Below are positions 1-8,552 of a stretch of DNA of 64,000 bases, piece after piece; the stretch's first letter is position 1, and every line of letters starts with the position of its first letter. Made by a program: the position numbers and the translations under genes. The DNA is from Chloroflexota bacterium (GTDB taxonomy: Bacteria > Chloroflexota > Anaerolineae > Anaerolineales > Villigracilaceae): the NCBI GenBank assembly GCA_016191845.1, contig JACPVF010000007.1, positions 124,001 through 188,000 on the forward strand. The letters are read 5' to 3'. The notes below the pieces were generated by a model. That model searched no databases and was not told where the DNA came from. It worked only from the letters and a program-made list of their open reading frames with translations.

Positions 1-764
1 GACAGCAGGTCCTCATAGCGCAGGCCGTAGTAATGGTCGCCGAACAGGCGGCGGCCTTCATCCTCGGTCTCCTTCAGATTCTTGACCCAGCCCGAAGCCA
101 CGCGGCGGATGACGGTCTCGGTGAAGATCGAGCGTGTGCCGTTCGTGAACTGCGTCTGGTCCCTGCGCAGATCTTCGATGATGCGCTTGTCCTCGGCGGT
201 CAGGAATTTGGATTCCTCCACGAAGTTGCGGAAGCGCTCCGAGATGAGCACGTCACGCCCATCGCGGACGATGTAGACCAGCTTCGCGTCGGGGTAGACG
301 GCGTGCATATCGCGCACAGCCTGGCCGTGGATCGTGGACGAGGGGCTTTTGTCGCCGACGATACGTTTGCCTTCGCGGGCGGCGTCGCGCTCCATGATGA
401 AGTCCGCTGCCGAGCGCAACACCAGCGGCGAGAGGTCGCCGCCTTGATTCCAACGGTTGGACTTGCGGGTCAGCCATTCCTCCGCCTCGGGCGTGTTGAC
501 CAACGACTTGAGCAGCGGCTGGCGCGTGAAGAAATGCGCCTGATAATTGCAGTGTACTTCGGGGTGCAGACGCACGAGACGCATGAGCAGCGTCGTGCCC
601 GAGCGCGCATGACCGAAGATGAAGAACTTCTCGCGCGGGAAGAACTGCCTGACCTCGGCCACTTCCTCGGCTGTGATGGCAGGGATGGGATTGCGCTGTT
701 TCTTTTTGGGGTCGCCCTTGAGCAGGATGCGGGCGGCGGAACGGATACGGGCAAGGAAATCCAT
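1..764 (-). CDS. Sulfotransferase, 3' end cut by window edge
   Basis: Likely transfers sulfate from PAPS to a glycan or other hydroxyl acceptor. The 5'-phosphosulfate loop is visible as FIFGHARSGTTLL at about residues 48-60. The 3'-phosphate-binding region VRDGRDVLISERFRNF lies near residue 165, which fits the Sulfotransfer family (PF13469-like). The reading frame is open to base 1, so the C-terminus is missing. The start ATG (764-762) overlaps the stop of the upstream Cys-rich gene in a TAATG arrangement, so the two are probably translationally coupled. It is the last visible gene of the minus-strand polysaccharide cluster, which suggests that the product is a sulfated glycan. The acceptor is unknown. 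Confidence 0.85.
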   Translation of the reverse strand, partial: MDFLARIRSAARILLKGDPKKKQRNPIPAITAEEVAEVRQFFPREKFFIFGHARSGTTLLMRLVRLHPEVHCNYQAHFFTRQPLLKSLVNTPEAEEWLTRKSNRWNQGGDLSPLVLRSAADFIMERDAAREGKRIVGDKSPSSTIHGQAVRDMHAVYPDAKLVYIVRDGRDVLISERFRNFVEESKFLTAEDKRIIEDLRRDQTQFTNGTRSIFTETVIRRVASGWVKNLKETEDEGRRLFGDHYYGLRYEDLL

Positions 765-1075
765 TATTTACCTTTTTCGAGCTTGATTTCTTCTAATGAC
801 CTATCTGAGAGGTTAAACTCTCTCACAAGATCATAACAATTTGCGCACAACCACTTAACACCAAGAAACGAATTGCAATCGTCAGACCACTCACCATTAT
901 TTGCCAATCTCTTTTCTTCACACGAAATGCACCAAGCATCAGGCCGCTTGTTTTGGGGATCATTCGCCCAAAAAAAGCCGACTTTCTTTTCTTCAACAAG
1001 GCCTTGGGCTATATGTTGGCAAACCAAAGTGACTTCTTGTTCGCCATGTACTTGGCAAATTACTTTATCTTTCAA
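764..1075 (-). CDS. Small Cys/His-rich protein, probable metal binding
   Basis: A 103-residue protein of unknown function. Cys and His occur in pairs: CQVHGE and VCQHI near the N-terminus, CISC in the middle and CANC near the C-terminus, which suggests a zinc-binding fold. I chose a TTG start at 1075. It follows a strong GGAGGAGG ribosome-binding site with 5-nt spacing and lies 2 nt after the stop of the upstream EamA-like gene. Longer readings would run back into that gene. The stop overlaps the sulfotransferase start by one base. Base composition is more AT-rich than the neighbours, so it may have been acquired. Confidence 0.6.
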   Translation of the reverse strand: MKDKVICQVHGEQEVTLVCQHIAQGLVEEKKVGFFWANDPQNKRPDAWCISCEEKRLANNGEWSDDCNSFLGVKWLCANCYDLVREFNLSDRSLEEIKLEKGK

Positions 1076-1077
1076 TC

Positions 1078-1521
1078 TTACCTCCTCCAGTTCAACATGA
1101 TCAGCCCCAGCAGGCAGACGAAGATTCCCACGATGTTCACCCACGAGATCTTGTCCTTGAAGAGGAAGATCGCCACGGGCAGCAGGATCAGCGACGCGAC
1201 CACGTTGACCAGCACCGCGGCGATGCCCAGGTTCCAGCCCGAGCGATAGACCAGCAGGAATCCGAACTCTATTCCCACGATGGCCAGCGCCAGCAGAAAA
1301 CTGGCCCAGTTGAGCTGCTTCAACTCGAAGGCAAGTCCGTTCTGGGCGGGGAAGAAAAGAGTCGTCACCAGCGTAATTCCCAGCGCGACGGCGTAGGTCA
1401 CCACCAGCGAGATGGCGAAGTTGATATTCGATGGCACGCTCTTGGCGCTAAAGTGATATAGCGCGCTCGAACAGATGGCGAGGGTGATGGAGAAGTAGAA
1501 GAGGAACATATTCTTTTTCAT
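1078..1521 (-). CDS. EamA/DMT-type half-size membrane transporter
   Basis: A 147-residue, strongly hydrophobic protein with about 4-5 membrane segments, roughly at residues 4-24, 35-57, 78-98, 99-121 and 125-143. This matches a single EamA (drug/metabolite transporter) repeat, so it probably works as a dimer, as small multidrug-resistance or undecaprenyl-sugar flippase subunits do. An ATG at 1521 (MKKNMFLFYF) was preferred over an in-frame GTG at 1539, because the extra residues lie in a repeat-derived sequence. In this locus a role in moving a lipid-linked sugar is possible, but that is inference. Confidence 0.65.
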   Translation of the reverse strand: MKKNMFLFYFSITLAICSSALYHFSAKSVPSNINFAISLVVTYAVALGITLVTTLFFPAQNGLAFELKQLNWASFLLALAIVGIEFGFLLVYRSGWNLGIAAVLVNVVASLILLPVAIFLFKDKISWVNIVGIFVCLLGLIMLNWRR

Positions 1522-1526
1522 TTTTA

Positions 1527-1631
1527 CCACGAAGGGCACAAAGGAACACGAAGGACATTGAACCGCAAAGAGCGCGAAGTCCGCGAAGATTTAAAAGTTT
1601 TTTCTTAGCGTTCTCCGCGGCCTTCGCGGTT
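1527..1631. repeat. CGCGAAG-type inverted repeat
   Basis: Between two minus-strand genes. The left arm ACCGCAAAGAGCGCGAAG is continued by TCCGCGAAG, and it is mirrored by a right arm ending CCTTCGCGG, with a T-rich centre. A further half copy (CACGAAGGGCACAAAGG) lies at about 1529-1556. A related element is at 17051-17116. Confidence 0.6.
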
Positions 1632-3071
1632 TATCTTTTGCAAAATCGTCAAAATAAACTCCGCCGTGCGTTGACCTGAGGTGGCGTCGGTGAAGGTGAT
1701 CTCGTCTTCCACGAATTTGCAGCGTTCCTGTGCGTCGACGGTGTGGTCTTTCAGGTAGAGATTCAGCGCATCGCGCAGTTCGGCCTCATCCTTGGCGACA
1801 CGTCCCGCTTTGGCGCGGCGGAAACGCTGATGGGTGGGCCAGTCGCCGATCTCCTTGAGGGACAGGGAAAACTTGTTCGGTTTGTTCCAGCCGCCAGGGA
1901 CGTCGATGGTGGCGGCGATCATGGGCGTGTCGTGGACAGCGGTCTCGACCAGCATGGTCGAGTAGACCGTCACCAGCACGTCCGAGTAAGCCATCATCGA
2001 CGACTTCTCGTCCATGTCCTCGCCGCCGTAGTAGCCGAGCGAGCCGCCCATCGCCACAGGCTGGACGACATGCACATGCGGATATTTCTTCTCCAGCTCG
2101 AAGACCTGAGCGCGTTCGTCGGCGAAGATCTTCGGCTTGTCTTGAAAGTGACTCGGGTGCAGGCGGATCAACAATTGCGACGGTTCGGCCAACATATCAG
2201 ACGAGACCAGCTTCGCCAGCGCCTCGATGTTCGGGTAGTTCGGCGCAAAGTGGACGAAGCTGCTGGCGTACGAGATCAGCTTGCGGTTCGGGTCGAGGCC
2301 GTGCAGCTTGAAATACTCGTCGCGCGGCATGAGCCATTGCTTGCGGAAATATCCATCGTAGGACGGGATGCCGCCGATGTTGACCTGCTCGGGCTTCCAA
2401 TCCGAGCCGTGGACGAGTTCGTCCTTTTGGAGCTGCGACCAGCAGGTGGCCCACTGGACATCCGCGCCCGAGACGTTGTAGCTGGACGAATTGTCCCAGC
2501 CGACGATGACGGTCATGTTCGGGATGCCCCTTTGGGCGGATTCGCGCAGCAGGTAGCGGTCCATGCGCCAGCCAGGGGTGGAGGCGATGACCAGGTCGGG
2601 CTGGTATTTGTCGAAGAGGTCAGCGTACAGATTGGGCGTGAAGCGCTTCTGGATCTGTACCAGCCATTTGCGGGCGAAGGAAAAATTCCGCAGCAGGAGG
2701 ATCATCAGCGCGGAGGGGATCCACACTCCCAGGCGGAACTTCCAGCCGTTCTCGGCCCACACCTCCCAGATGTGACTGTCCATCGCCTCGGTGTTGATAC
2801 GGCGCGAGCCGCCGACGCGGCGCAAATAGCCGAGCAGCCACTGCATACGCGGCTGGACCTTCTTGGCGTAGGCATCCGCCTGTTTGAGGCGCAGCCCTTC
2901 GAAGGTCAGGCCAGGTTGGGCGAAACGCGCCGCGATCTTGTCCCTGGTTTCGTCGTCGGTGAGGACGACGACTTCGACGCCCGCTTTCAGCAGCGTCGGG
3001 ACGACGTCGCTTTGCAGGAAGTAGATGATTGCCATGCCGTGGTCGGCGGAGATGAAAATGTGTTTGGTCAT
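1605..3071 (-). CDS. GT-B type surface-carbohydrate glycosyltransferase
   Basis: A 488-residue protein with an N-terminal Rossmann-like half (HIFISADHGMAIIYFL, then PTLLKAGVEVVVLTDD) and a C-terminal half containing LLIRLHPSHF and a donor-site-like stretch (SDVLVTVYSTMLVETAVHDTPMIA). This layout is typical of GT-B enzymes near the CDP-glycerol glycerophosphotransferase and capsule KpsS/KpsC families. It resembles in plan the protein at 15418-17040, so the cluster may carry two related enzymes. Donor and acceptor cannot be read from sequence. Confidence 0.6.
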   Translation of the reverse strand: MTKHIFISADHGMAIIYFLQSDVVPTLLKAGVEVVVLTDDETRDKIAARFAQPGLTFEGLRLKQADAYAKKVQPRMQWLLGYLRRVGGSRRINTEAMDSHIWEVWAENGWKFRLGVWIPSALMILLLRNFSFARKWLVQIQKRFTPNLYADLFDKYQPDLVIASTPGWRMDRYLLRESAQRGIPNMTVIVGWDNSSSYNVSGADVQWATCWSQLQKDELVHGSDWKPEQVNIGGIPSYDGYFRKQWLMPRDEYFKLHGLDPNRKLISYASSFVHFAPNYPNIEALAKLVSSDMLAEPSQLLIRLHPSHFQDKPKIFADERAQVFELEKKYPHVHVVQPVAMGGSLGYYGGEDMDEKSSMMAYSDVLVTVYSTMLVETAVHDTPMIAATIDVPGGWNKPNKFSLSLKEIGDWPTHQRFRRAKAGRVAKDEAELRDALNLYLKDHTVDAQERCKFVEDEITFTDATSGQRTAEFILTILQKINREGRGER

Positions 3072-3083
3072 AAATCCTTTTAT

Positions 3084-3197
3084 ATGTCACACCTGCACTT
3101 GCGTACGGCGCAAGTGCTGCGAGCGCATAGCAATCTCATACTTTGATAGTAATGCGAGATTCCTTCGTCGCGCCGTTGGCACTCCTCGCAGTGACAT
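3084..3197. repeat. Palindromic intergenic repeat (TGTCATTGCGAGG family), copy 1
   Basis: A divergent copy that begins ATGTCAC and ends with the complementary CGCAGTGACAT. Internal arms AGCAATCTCA and TGCGAGATTCCTTCG pair with each other. The same architecture is seen at 5811, 10426, 20332, 41621 and 58037. Confidence 0.7.
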
Positions 3198-3289
3198 CAG
3201 GTGCCGTAGTCATATAGTTCAATTGTTTTATAAGTTAGATAATACAGCACATTATTCATGCGCTGTAAATGATATATCTGTTTTGAAAT

Positions 3290-3826
3290 TCAACCCATCT
3301 TCCACTCTATCCGCTTTACACGATCCTTCATAGAAGGCCAAGAGAGAATACAAATAAACAAAAACAAGATGGCGCCATAGATGGAAGGATAAATTAAAAT
3401 CACTTCAAACAGTCTTGCATTAAGAACATATAAACCCCAATCAGTAGAGGAAACATGCCACAATGTCAGAAAAACACCAAGCGAAACCCTAAATAGATCG
3501 CCCAATAAAAGTATTCTGACAAACCAATGTTTAAAAATAGAACGACGTAAAACCAAAATGAATGCGATTAATATCACTGATGACAACAAGGAAAACGCAA
3601 TATACCTAAAGCTAGAGTCAAAATAGAACTGATGACTATCTGACAACATTGTACTGGGTAAGATTCTTACAAGAATTATCGGAAACCACCAATCAAGAAA
3701 TGGTTTTAAAGTAAAAATGCCTGCTAAAAGACTTAAAGGCTCTTTCAAGAGAATAGCTATGACAATCAATAACATTCCAATAAGATAAGGTAATCCAATA
3801 AAAAGAAATATTCCTAGCAGCTGCAT
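3290..3826 (-). CDS. Unrecognised polytopic membrane protein
   Basis: A 178-residue hydrophobic protein with about four membrane segments (near residues 5-27, 72-92, 104-121 and 135-163). No known motif was recognised. It is much more AT-rich than the surrounding glycosyltransferase genes, which suggests horizontal acquisition. It lies 6 nt from the next upstream gene (a GT2 at 3833) on the same strand. Function unknown. Confidence 0.5.
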   Translation of the reverse strand: MQLLGIFLFIGLPYLIGMLLIVIAILLKEPLSLLAGIFTLKPFLDWWFPIILVRILPSTMLSDSHQFYFDSSFRYIAFSLLSSVILIAFILVLRRSIFKHWFVRILLLGDLFRVSLGVFLTLWHVSSTDWGLYVLNARLFEVILIYPSIYGAILFLFICILSWPSMKDRVKRIEWKMG

Positions 3827-3832
3827 ATAACC

Positions 3833-4852
3833 TCAAGAATAATACCAACTGAATATCTTGTTATACACCGCCAGCAAAGCCTTCTTGATCGGCGCCAGGT
3901 CCAGCATACGGCGCGCGAAGCCTTTTTTCTTTTTACTTTTTACTTTTCCACTATCCTTCAACTCCCCTCTCAAATATCCCAGCGTATTCGACATATTCAT
4001 CGCCAGCGGGTCGGAGACCATCAGGCGCAGCAGGCCCGCATCGTTCATACGCTTGTCCAACTGACGCACCTGTCCCATGGGTTTGTCCATGTCGAAGGGC
4101 AGGAATTGCTGGAGCGTGGACTTATAGGCTGTGAACTGCCAATGCGACGCGCCCGCGAAAGCGACCACGCCCTTCGACTGCGCTCCCTCGGCTGGCTCTC
4201 GGTCGCTCCGCTCCCCCTGCGGGGACTTCGCAGGACGATAAGTAATTCTCCAATCTCTAGTCTCTGCATAGACCTTTTTATTCTCCTCCTCGGTCTGCCC
4301 GAGCGAGAGGTTGAATTCGAGGAAGGTCTCCCACGGGATGAACTGGCCCTCGTCGAGGGTTGCGTTGTCCCGTGCCCACTTCAGGGTCGACTCGTAGAAT
4401 TCGGGCGGGGTGCGGAACGGTCGAGCGGTCACCATGCCCACGTTCGGGAAGGTTTCGAGGATCTCGACCGAGCGCTTGAGCCAGTTCGGCGAGAACAGCA
4501 CGTCGCTGTCGGTGTAGGCGATGATCTCACCAGGCGCGCCCGTCAGCATCACATTCCACGCACCGCCCTTGCCCATGTTCTTCTCCGACAGGATCAGATA
4601 CTGGATGCGCCCCTCCTCTTTTTCCTGCACGAGAAAATCGCGGACCTCGGGGCAGGACCCGTTATCGAAGACCATCAGGTCGAAGGGCAGGCCTGCATCC
4701 TTGCGCATGGATTCGAGGGAGACCTTCAGCACGTCGAGGGTCTCGGCATAGAATCCGCTCAGGAAGGGGATGTAATTCAGCAACGCAACCGTGATCCGCT
4801 CGGGGCGGGCCACGTCTTTGACGAACTTGGCGGGGTTTTGGCCTTTACGCAT
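3833..4852 (-). CDS. Family 2 glycosyltransferase with an internal repeat-derived insert
   Basis: A 339-residue GT-A enzyme. The N-terminal nucleotide-sugar fold begins RITVALLNYI, and the metal-binding DxD motif is seen as IIAYTDSDVLFSPNWL near residue 118, after KNMGKGGAWN. About residues 210-228 (RPAKSPQGERSDREPAEGAQ) are encoded by a palindromic sequence containing CTTCGACTGCGCTC (4172-4185). The peptide looks like an inserted repeat in an otherwise normal family fold. The reading frame stays open. Sugar specificity is unknown. Confidence 0.75.
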   Translation of the reverse strand: MRKGQNPAKFVKDVARPERITVALLNYIPFLSGFYAETLDVLKVSLESMRKDAGLPFDLMVFDNGSCPEVRDFLVQEKEEGRIQYLILSEKNMGKGGAWNVMLTGAPGEIIAYTDSDVLFSPNWLKRSVEILETFPNVGMVTARPFRTPPEFYESTLKWARDNATLDEGQFIPWETFLEFNLSLGQTEEENKKVYAETRDWRITYRPAKSPQGERSDREPAEGAQSKGVVAFAGASHWQFTAYKSTLQQFLPFDMDKPMGQVRQLDKRMNDAGLLRLMVSDPLAMNMSNTLGYLRGELKDSGKVKSKKKKGFARRMLDLAPIKKALLAVYNKIFSWYYS

Positions 4853-4868
4853 TTTCGTTCCTTGTAGG

Positions 4869-4886
4869 GGCGGACGGCCGTCCGCC
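4869..4886. repeat. Perfect 18-bp GC-rich palindrome
   Basis: GGCGGACGG joined directly to its complement CCGTCCGCC in the 36-nt gap between two minus-strand genes, preceded by TGTAGGGG. The TAGGGGC lead-in is shared with the larger inverted repeat at 15353-15412. No T-run follows, so a terminator role is uncertain. Confidence 0.5.
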
Positions 4887-4888
4887 TG

Positions 4889-5794
4889 TTATTTGAATAA
4901 TTTCTTAAATCGTTTCTTCCAGCGCTTCGGGCGCGCGATCTCTTCGACGGCGTTCTCGGGCAGGAAGAAAAAGATGGCACGCAGGAATAACTCAATTTTG
5001 CGCATGAAGCGCAGATAGGTTAGCTGCGGGCGGGCAAGTGTACCACCGACCAGTCGATGGGTTGAGTCGAGGATGGTGTAGCGGATGTTGGCCTGTCCGC
5101 CCGCGAGACGGATATTCTCGTTCGTGTCGGGATGCTCGTAATGCGGCTTGCCGCCAGGCAGGTGGCTGTAATCGTGGTTCTGATGCACGATCATCACCGA
5201 CGGCGTGCAGTCGATGACGGGCCAGCCTTCCCTGCGCGCCTTGTAGATCATCCAGTTGTCCCAGCCCGCGCGGCCGATGATGAAGTCGGGGATGTCGGCG
5301 TAGCAGGATTTCGGGAAGAGGAAGAAGTCACTACCCGCGGGACGGTGGAGGTTGTTTTGACCGTGGACGGCGGACCGTAGACGGTCCTGCCAGCCCTCGG
5401 AGAAATCGATCGGGGCGGTGATGTCGTAATCCCAGCGCTGGCTGAGCAGGACAAATCTATCCTTGATCTTTTTCACCTGTCTGGCCGCCTCGACGAAATC
5501 GGGCAGGAGGATCATGTCCGCGTTGATGATGCACAGCAGGTCGCTGGTGGAGTGTTCACGCGCCAGTTGGAACATGGACGAGATCAACGGTGTGCCGTTC
5601 GCATTGCGCGCCACGTGCGGAATGTGTCTCACCCCGAGTTCGTGCGCGGCCTCGGCCAGTCCATCTTCCTCGCCCAACAGGATGACTTCCACATCTGGCA
5701 ACAGCGTCCACGATTTGATCGCGTTGCGCTGAATCATTGCGATGTGCGGATTGGTGAAGGGCTTGGGGGCGGAGAAAAGGGTAATTAGAGACAT
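4889..5794 (-). CDS. GT-A-like glycosyltransferase
   Basis: A 301-residue protein starting MSLITLFSAPKPF. The fold pattern is that of a GT-A enzyme: DVEVILLGEEDG, then LLCIINADMILLPDFV, where the usual DxD is NADM. A later conserved stretch is RAGWDNWMIYKARREGWPVID. The ATG at 5794 was chosen over an upstream in-frame ATG at 5812, because the latter starts inside the palindromic repeat at 5811. The C-terminus is very basic, which may allow peripheral membrane binding. Neighbours are other glycosyltransferases. Confidence 0.6.
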   Translation of the reverse strand: MSLITLFSAPKPFTNPHIAMIQRNAIKSWTLLPDVEVILLGEEDGLAEAAHELGVRHIPHVARNANGTPLISSMFQLAREHSTSDLLCIINADMILLPDFVEAARQVKKIKDRFVLLSQRWDYDITAPIDFSEGWQDRLRSAVHGQNNLHRPAGSDFFLFPKSCYADIPDFIIGRAGWDNWMIYKARREGWPVIDCTPSVMIVHQNHDYSHLPGGKPHYEHPDTNENIRLAGGQANIRYTILDSTHRLVGGTLARPQLTYLRFMRKIELFLRAIFFFLPENAVEEIARPKRWKKRFKKLFK

Positions 5795-5810
5795 AATTTC
5801 AATAACAATC

Positions 5811-5901
5811 ATGTCATTGCGAGGGCAAAGCCCGAAGCAATCTCATGTTTGCTGGTGATCTGAGATTGCTTCGACCTGCTTCGCAGGTCTCACAATGACA
5901 T
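5811..5901. repeat. Palindromic intergenic repeat (TGTCATTGCGAGG family), copy 2
   Basis: Starts ATGTCATTGCGAGG and ends CACAATGACAT. Inner arms GAAGCAATCTCA and TGAGATTGCTTCG pair around a short centre. The last base touches the stop codon of the cytidylyltransferase gene, so the repeat fills the whole gap. Confidence 0.85.
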
Positions 5902-6713
5902 TATTTCAGGGCTCTCTTATCGATATCCTTCAACGTCTTGTGCTGCACGCCGGCGTTGATCTTCATCAACTCGGGTTCATCGTGGACCAGATCGAGGACT
6001 TCCTTCCAGGTGAAATCGTCGCGGCCGTCGAAGCGGGCATACACCTGACGCATGAACTCAAGGTCTTCGGGCGTGTCGACCGTCCAGCGGTAGTCGCCGA
6101 AATCAGTCGTGTGATGCAGCTGGGCGATGTTAAATCCGCGCGGAGATGTGCCCGTTTCGAGCGTGCGGCTCTGGCGAGTCAGTTCGACGCCTTCGTAGAA
6201 ATACGGCATGGCATGTTCGCGGTGCTGGGGCTCTGTAGCTTCCTTCCAGGCCTGTTCCAGCACTTTGAAGGTGCAGGCTTCCACGTCCAGGCCGATGGGA
6301 TAGGTGCGATGCCAGGGCGGTGGGAGACGATTGCAGACGAAGTCATATTCGCCGTCGAGGATGGTGTGGACCACATCGTCGATTAGCGCGGGGTCCATGA
6401 CGGGGCAATCGGCGGTGATGCGGACGATGATGTCAGCCTTGGTTTCCTTCGCAGCTTGATAATAACGGTCGAGCACGTCGTACAGGCTGCCGCGCGTGAA
6501 CGGGATTCCGCTGAAGTCACAGTACTCGGCCACGGGGTCGTCGCCGGGATCGGTCGTCGTGGCGAAAACGGTTTCGGTCACGGTGGCCGCCCGAGAGGTC
6601 CGCACGAAGACGCGCGTCAACATGGGCTGACCGCCGATATCGGCCAGGATCTTCCCAGGCAGGCGCGAGGAACTCATCCGCCCCTGGATGATGGCAACGA
6701 TGCGTGGACTCAC
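5901..6713 (-). CDS. Cytidylyltransferase family protein (SpsF/NeuA-like)
   Basis: A 270-residue protein. The N-terminal nucleotide-binding signature IIQGRMSSSRLPGK is the hallmark of the SpsF/CMP-sugar synthetase family. It is followed by DIIVRITADCPVMDPALID, with the metal-binding Asp. These enzymes activate an acidic or amino sugar with CMP. The start is a GTG at 6713, whose GTGA overlaps the stop of the upstream LapA-like gene. With the NeuB-family synthase and the PseB-like dehydratase nearby, it likely activates a nonulosonate-type sugar. Confidence 0.8.
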   Translation of the reverse strand: MSPRIVAIIQGRMSSSRLPGKILADIGGQPMLTRVFVRTSRAATVTETVFATTTDPGDDPVAEYCDFSGIPFTRGSLYDVLDRYYQAAKETKADIIVRITADCPVMDPALIDDVVHTILDGEYDFVCNRLPPPWHRTYPIGLDVEACTFKVLEQAWKEATEPQHREHAMPYFYEGVELTRQSRTLETGTSPRGFNIAQLHHTTDFGDYRWTVDTPEDLEFMRQVYARFDGRDDFTWKEVLDLVHDEPELMKINAGVQHKTLKDIDKRALK

Positions 6714-7057
6714 GGCTGGAGTTTCAGGGTATCGGACGGGGGTGGCGTGGGCGGGGTGACGGGCTTGGGCTTCTGCAATTCGGCGACCTTCGCCTTGTGC
6801 TCGTCCAATTCCTTTTCCAGCGCGCCGATGCGTTTGCGATGGCCCGAGACCGCCAGGGAATTCTTGATGGTCGAGGGGGCCAGCACCAGCATGCCGATCA
6901 CGGCGCCGATGGCGAGCGTGACCAGCAAGACGAGTGACAGCGAGCCTGTGACCGTCCAAACGAAGAACGTGATGGTCACGGTCAGGGTGTTTTGCAGGGC
7001 AAAGACCACCGCGATGACCGCAATGACCAGCGCCACGATCAAATATAGTGTAGCCAT
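6710..7057 (-). CDS. LapA-domain small membrane protein
   Basis: A 115-residue protein. Two membrane segments (about residues 3-24 and 37-60, flanking TLTVTITFFVWTVTGSLS) are followed by a basic coiled-coil region (SGHRKRIGALEKELDEHKAKVAELQ) and a Pro-rich tail. This is the LapA/YciS (DUF1049) layout, linked in other bacteria to envelope or lipopolysaccharide assembly. The start at 7057 is set by GGAGGTAGAAATG. It sits inside the sugar operon with a GTGA overlap to the cytidylyltransferase. Confidence 0.8.
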   Translation of the reverse strand: MATLYLIVALVIAVIAVVFALQNTLTVTITFFVWTVTGSLSLVLLVTLAIGAVIGMLVLAPSTIKNSLAVSGHRKRIGALEKELDEHKAKVAELQKPKPVTPPTPPPSDTLKLQP

Positions 7058-7089
7058 TTCTACCTCCGCCAGTTTGGGTTTACAGGATT

Positions 7090-8415
7090 CTACTCTGCTT
7101 GCGCCTCGGAGGGAATCGGCAGCGGGGTGACGAATCCCTTGGCGCGGAACTTCTCGACGTACTCGCGCACCATCCAGTAATCCAGACCGACCTGCTCGGC
7201 GATGTCGAAGACGGTGTGCTGGCCTTCGAAGCGCATCATGATCTTTTCGATGGCGCGGTTGAGCGCCCAGTTCTCGCGCCAGTCGACCCACAGGCCATTG
7301 CCGCTGAGGAAGACAGGTCCGCGGAAGGTACGTTTGGGAATGTAGTTACTGGCGTAGATGCGGATGACCTGTTCGGCCACGTCCGCCGCGCCGATCAGCA
7401 TATCCTCGTGCATGATGTCGAGGTTGTCGTCGGTGGTGTGATACTCGTCGTAGGGCCAACGGTTGATCGAGATACACGGCACGTTGACTCCCGGCCCGTT
7501 GATGACGCGCTCGTCGTTGGCAGGCGCGGCGGCGAAGTCACGTTCGTCGTGCTCGGTGTTGCACAACACGAATTTCGTAATGCGGTCGAGCAGGTGGTCG
7601 TGCTGACGTGAATGATGCCAGGCAATCTTGTTCTGGTTGCCCGTCATCTCCATGAAGATGCCGCCGCGCAGATTCGGGATGAGGTCCTCGTTGTGGGCCA
7701 GCCAGGCGATGGTGCCAATGGTCTCAGGTCCGAACCAGAAGCGGACGCTCATCGACCCTGCCGGGAGTGGATTCTGCGCGAGACGCCGCGCCAGCTCGAT
7801 GGTGCTGACCACGCCTGCACCGTCGTCGTTGGCCTGGGCAGGGTGGCAGGTGTGCGCCTGCACGACGATCTCCCCCGCCCCGGGGTTGGGTCCGCCCTCG
7901 GGGTGGACCACCGCCGTGGCAACCTTGAATCCCCGCGCGGGGTCGGTGATGAACTCGCAGTGGATGACGGCATGATATTTCTTGTCGCGCGGCAGGCTGT
8001 CGAAGAGATTCTTCGGCAGGCAGAAGCCCCAATCGCGCTCGTAGTATTTGAAGATCCACGGGATGGCGTGCGGGCGTTTCTCGTTGAAGTACAGATGCGA
8101 CTGGAGCTCGTCGAAGGTCAGCCACTTGTCGGTCGGCAGCGAGTACGAGACGATGTGCAGCGGATTATCCTTGAAGTCCACCACACGTTGACCGTCTTCC
8201 GTTTCGAGATACGCCTCGTGGACAACGTAACGCTCAGGCACCTGCCAGGTCCAGACTTTGGTCAGCGGTGCGTAGGTCTCGACCGTATAATTGGACGACT
8301 CAGGCATATACGAGCCGACGATCTCCAGCGTCCTATCATGGTCGTCAGAGACCAGGGTGCGGTGCAGGGGCAGGAATTCCGCCAGGATGGATTTGAGGGA
8401 GGTGTAGGGTTTCAT
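7090..8415 (-). CDS. DUF4910 aminopeptidase-like protein
   Basis: A 441-residue protein of the family with an M28-like metallopeptidase core. Probable zinc ligands are in VQAHTCHPAQANDDGAGV (His and Asp), FGPETIGT (Glu) and YDEYHTTDDN (Asp/His). An inserted beta domain (DUF2172-like) lies at about residues 60-130. A C-terminal winged-helix-like segment is seen at HTVFDIAEQVGLDYWMVREYV. Such genes recur in polysaccharide clusters next to sialic-acid-like sugar genes, where the substrate is not established. It may act on an amide-linked sugar substituent rather than a peptide. Confidence 0.75.
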   Translation of the reverse strand: MKPYTSLKSILAEFLPLHRTLVSDDHDRTLEIVGSYMPESSNYTVETYAPLTKVWTWQVPERYVVHEAYLETEDGQRVVDFKDNPLHIVSYSLPTDKWLTFDELQSHLYFNEKRPHAIPWIFKYYERDWGFCLPKNLFDSLPRDKKYHAVIHCEFITDPARGFKVATAVVHPEGGPNPGAGEIVVQAHTCHPAQANDDGAGVVSTIELARRLAQNPLPAGSMSVRFWFGPETIGTIAWLAHNEDLIPNLRGGIFMEMTGNQNKIAWHHSRQHDHLLDRITKFVLCNTEHDERDFAAAPANDERVINGPGVNVPCISINRWPYDEYHTTDDNLDIMHEDMLIGAADVAEQVIRIYASNYIPKRTFRGPVFLSGNGLWVDWRENWALNRAIEKIMMRFEGQHTVFDIAEQVGLDYWMVREYVEKFRAKGFVTPLPIPSEAQAE

Positions 8416-8552
8416 AAGGTCCTCGGTGGTGAGTAGGGTCGAACAACGGTGAGACCCGTATCGAAACCACCTGTTCCTGGATTATTTTGTGCTGATGCGC
8501 TTTGACTGCGTGTCTCGAAAAAAACGTCTTGACACTCCGCTCAGCGCGAAGA

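Noticed and set aside
33-836. 267-codon open frame on the plus strand
   Set aside because: It is antisense to the sulfotransferase, whose PAPS motifs are clear. High GC produces long antisense frames throughout this window.
1743-3146. 467-codon plus-strand open frame
   Set aside because: It is the shadow of the GT-B gene on the minus strand. Its translation is Val/Asp/Arg-rich with no motif.
6714-6959. N-terminal extension of the cytidylyltransferase
   Set aside because: It runs through the LapA-like gene in another frame. The nucleotide-binding motif begins right after the GTG at 6713.
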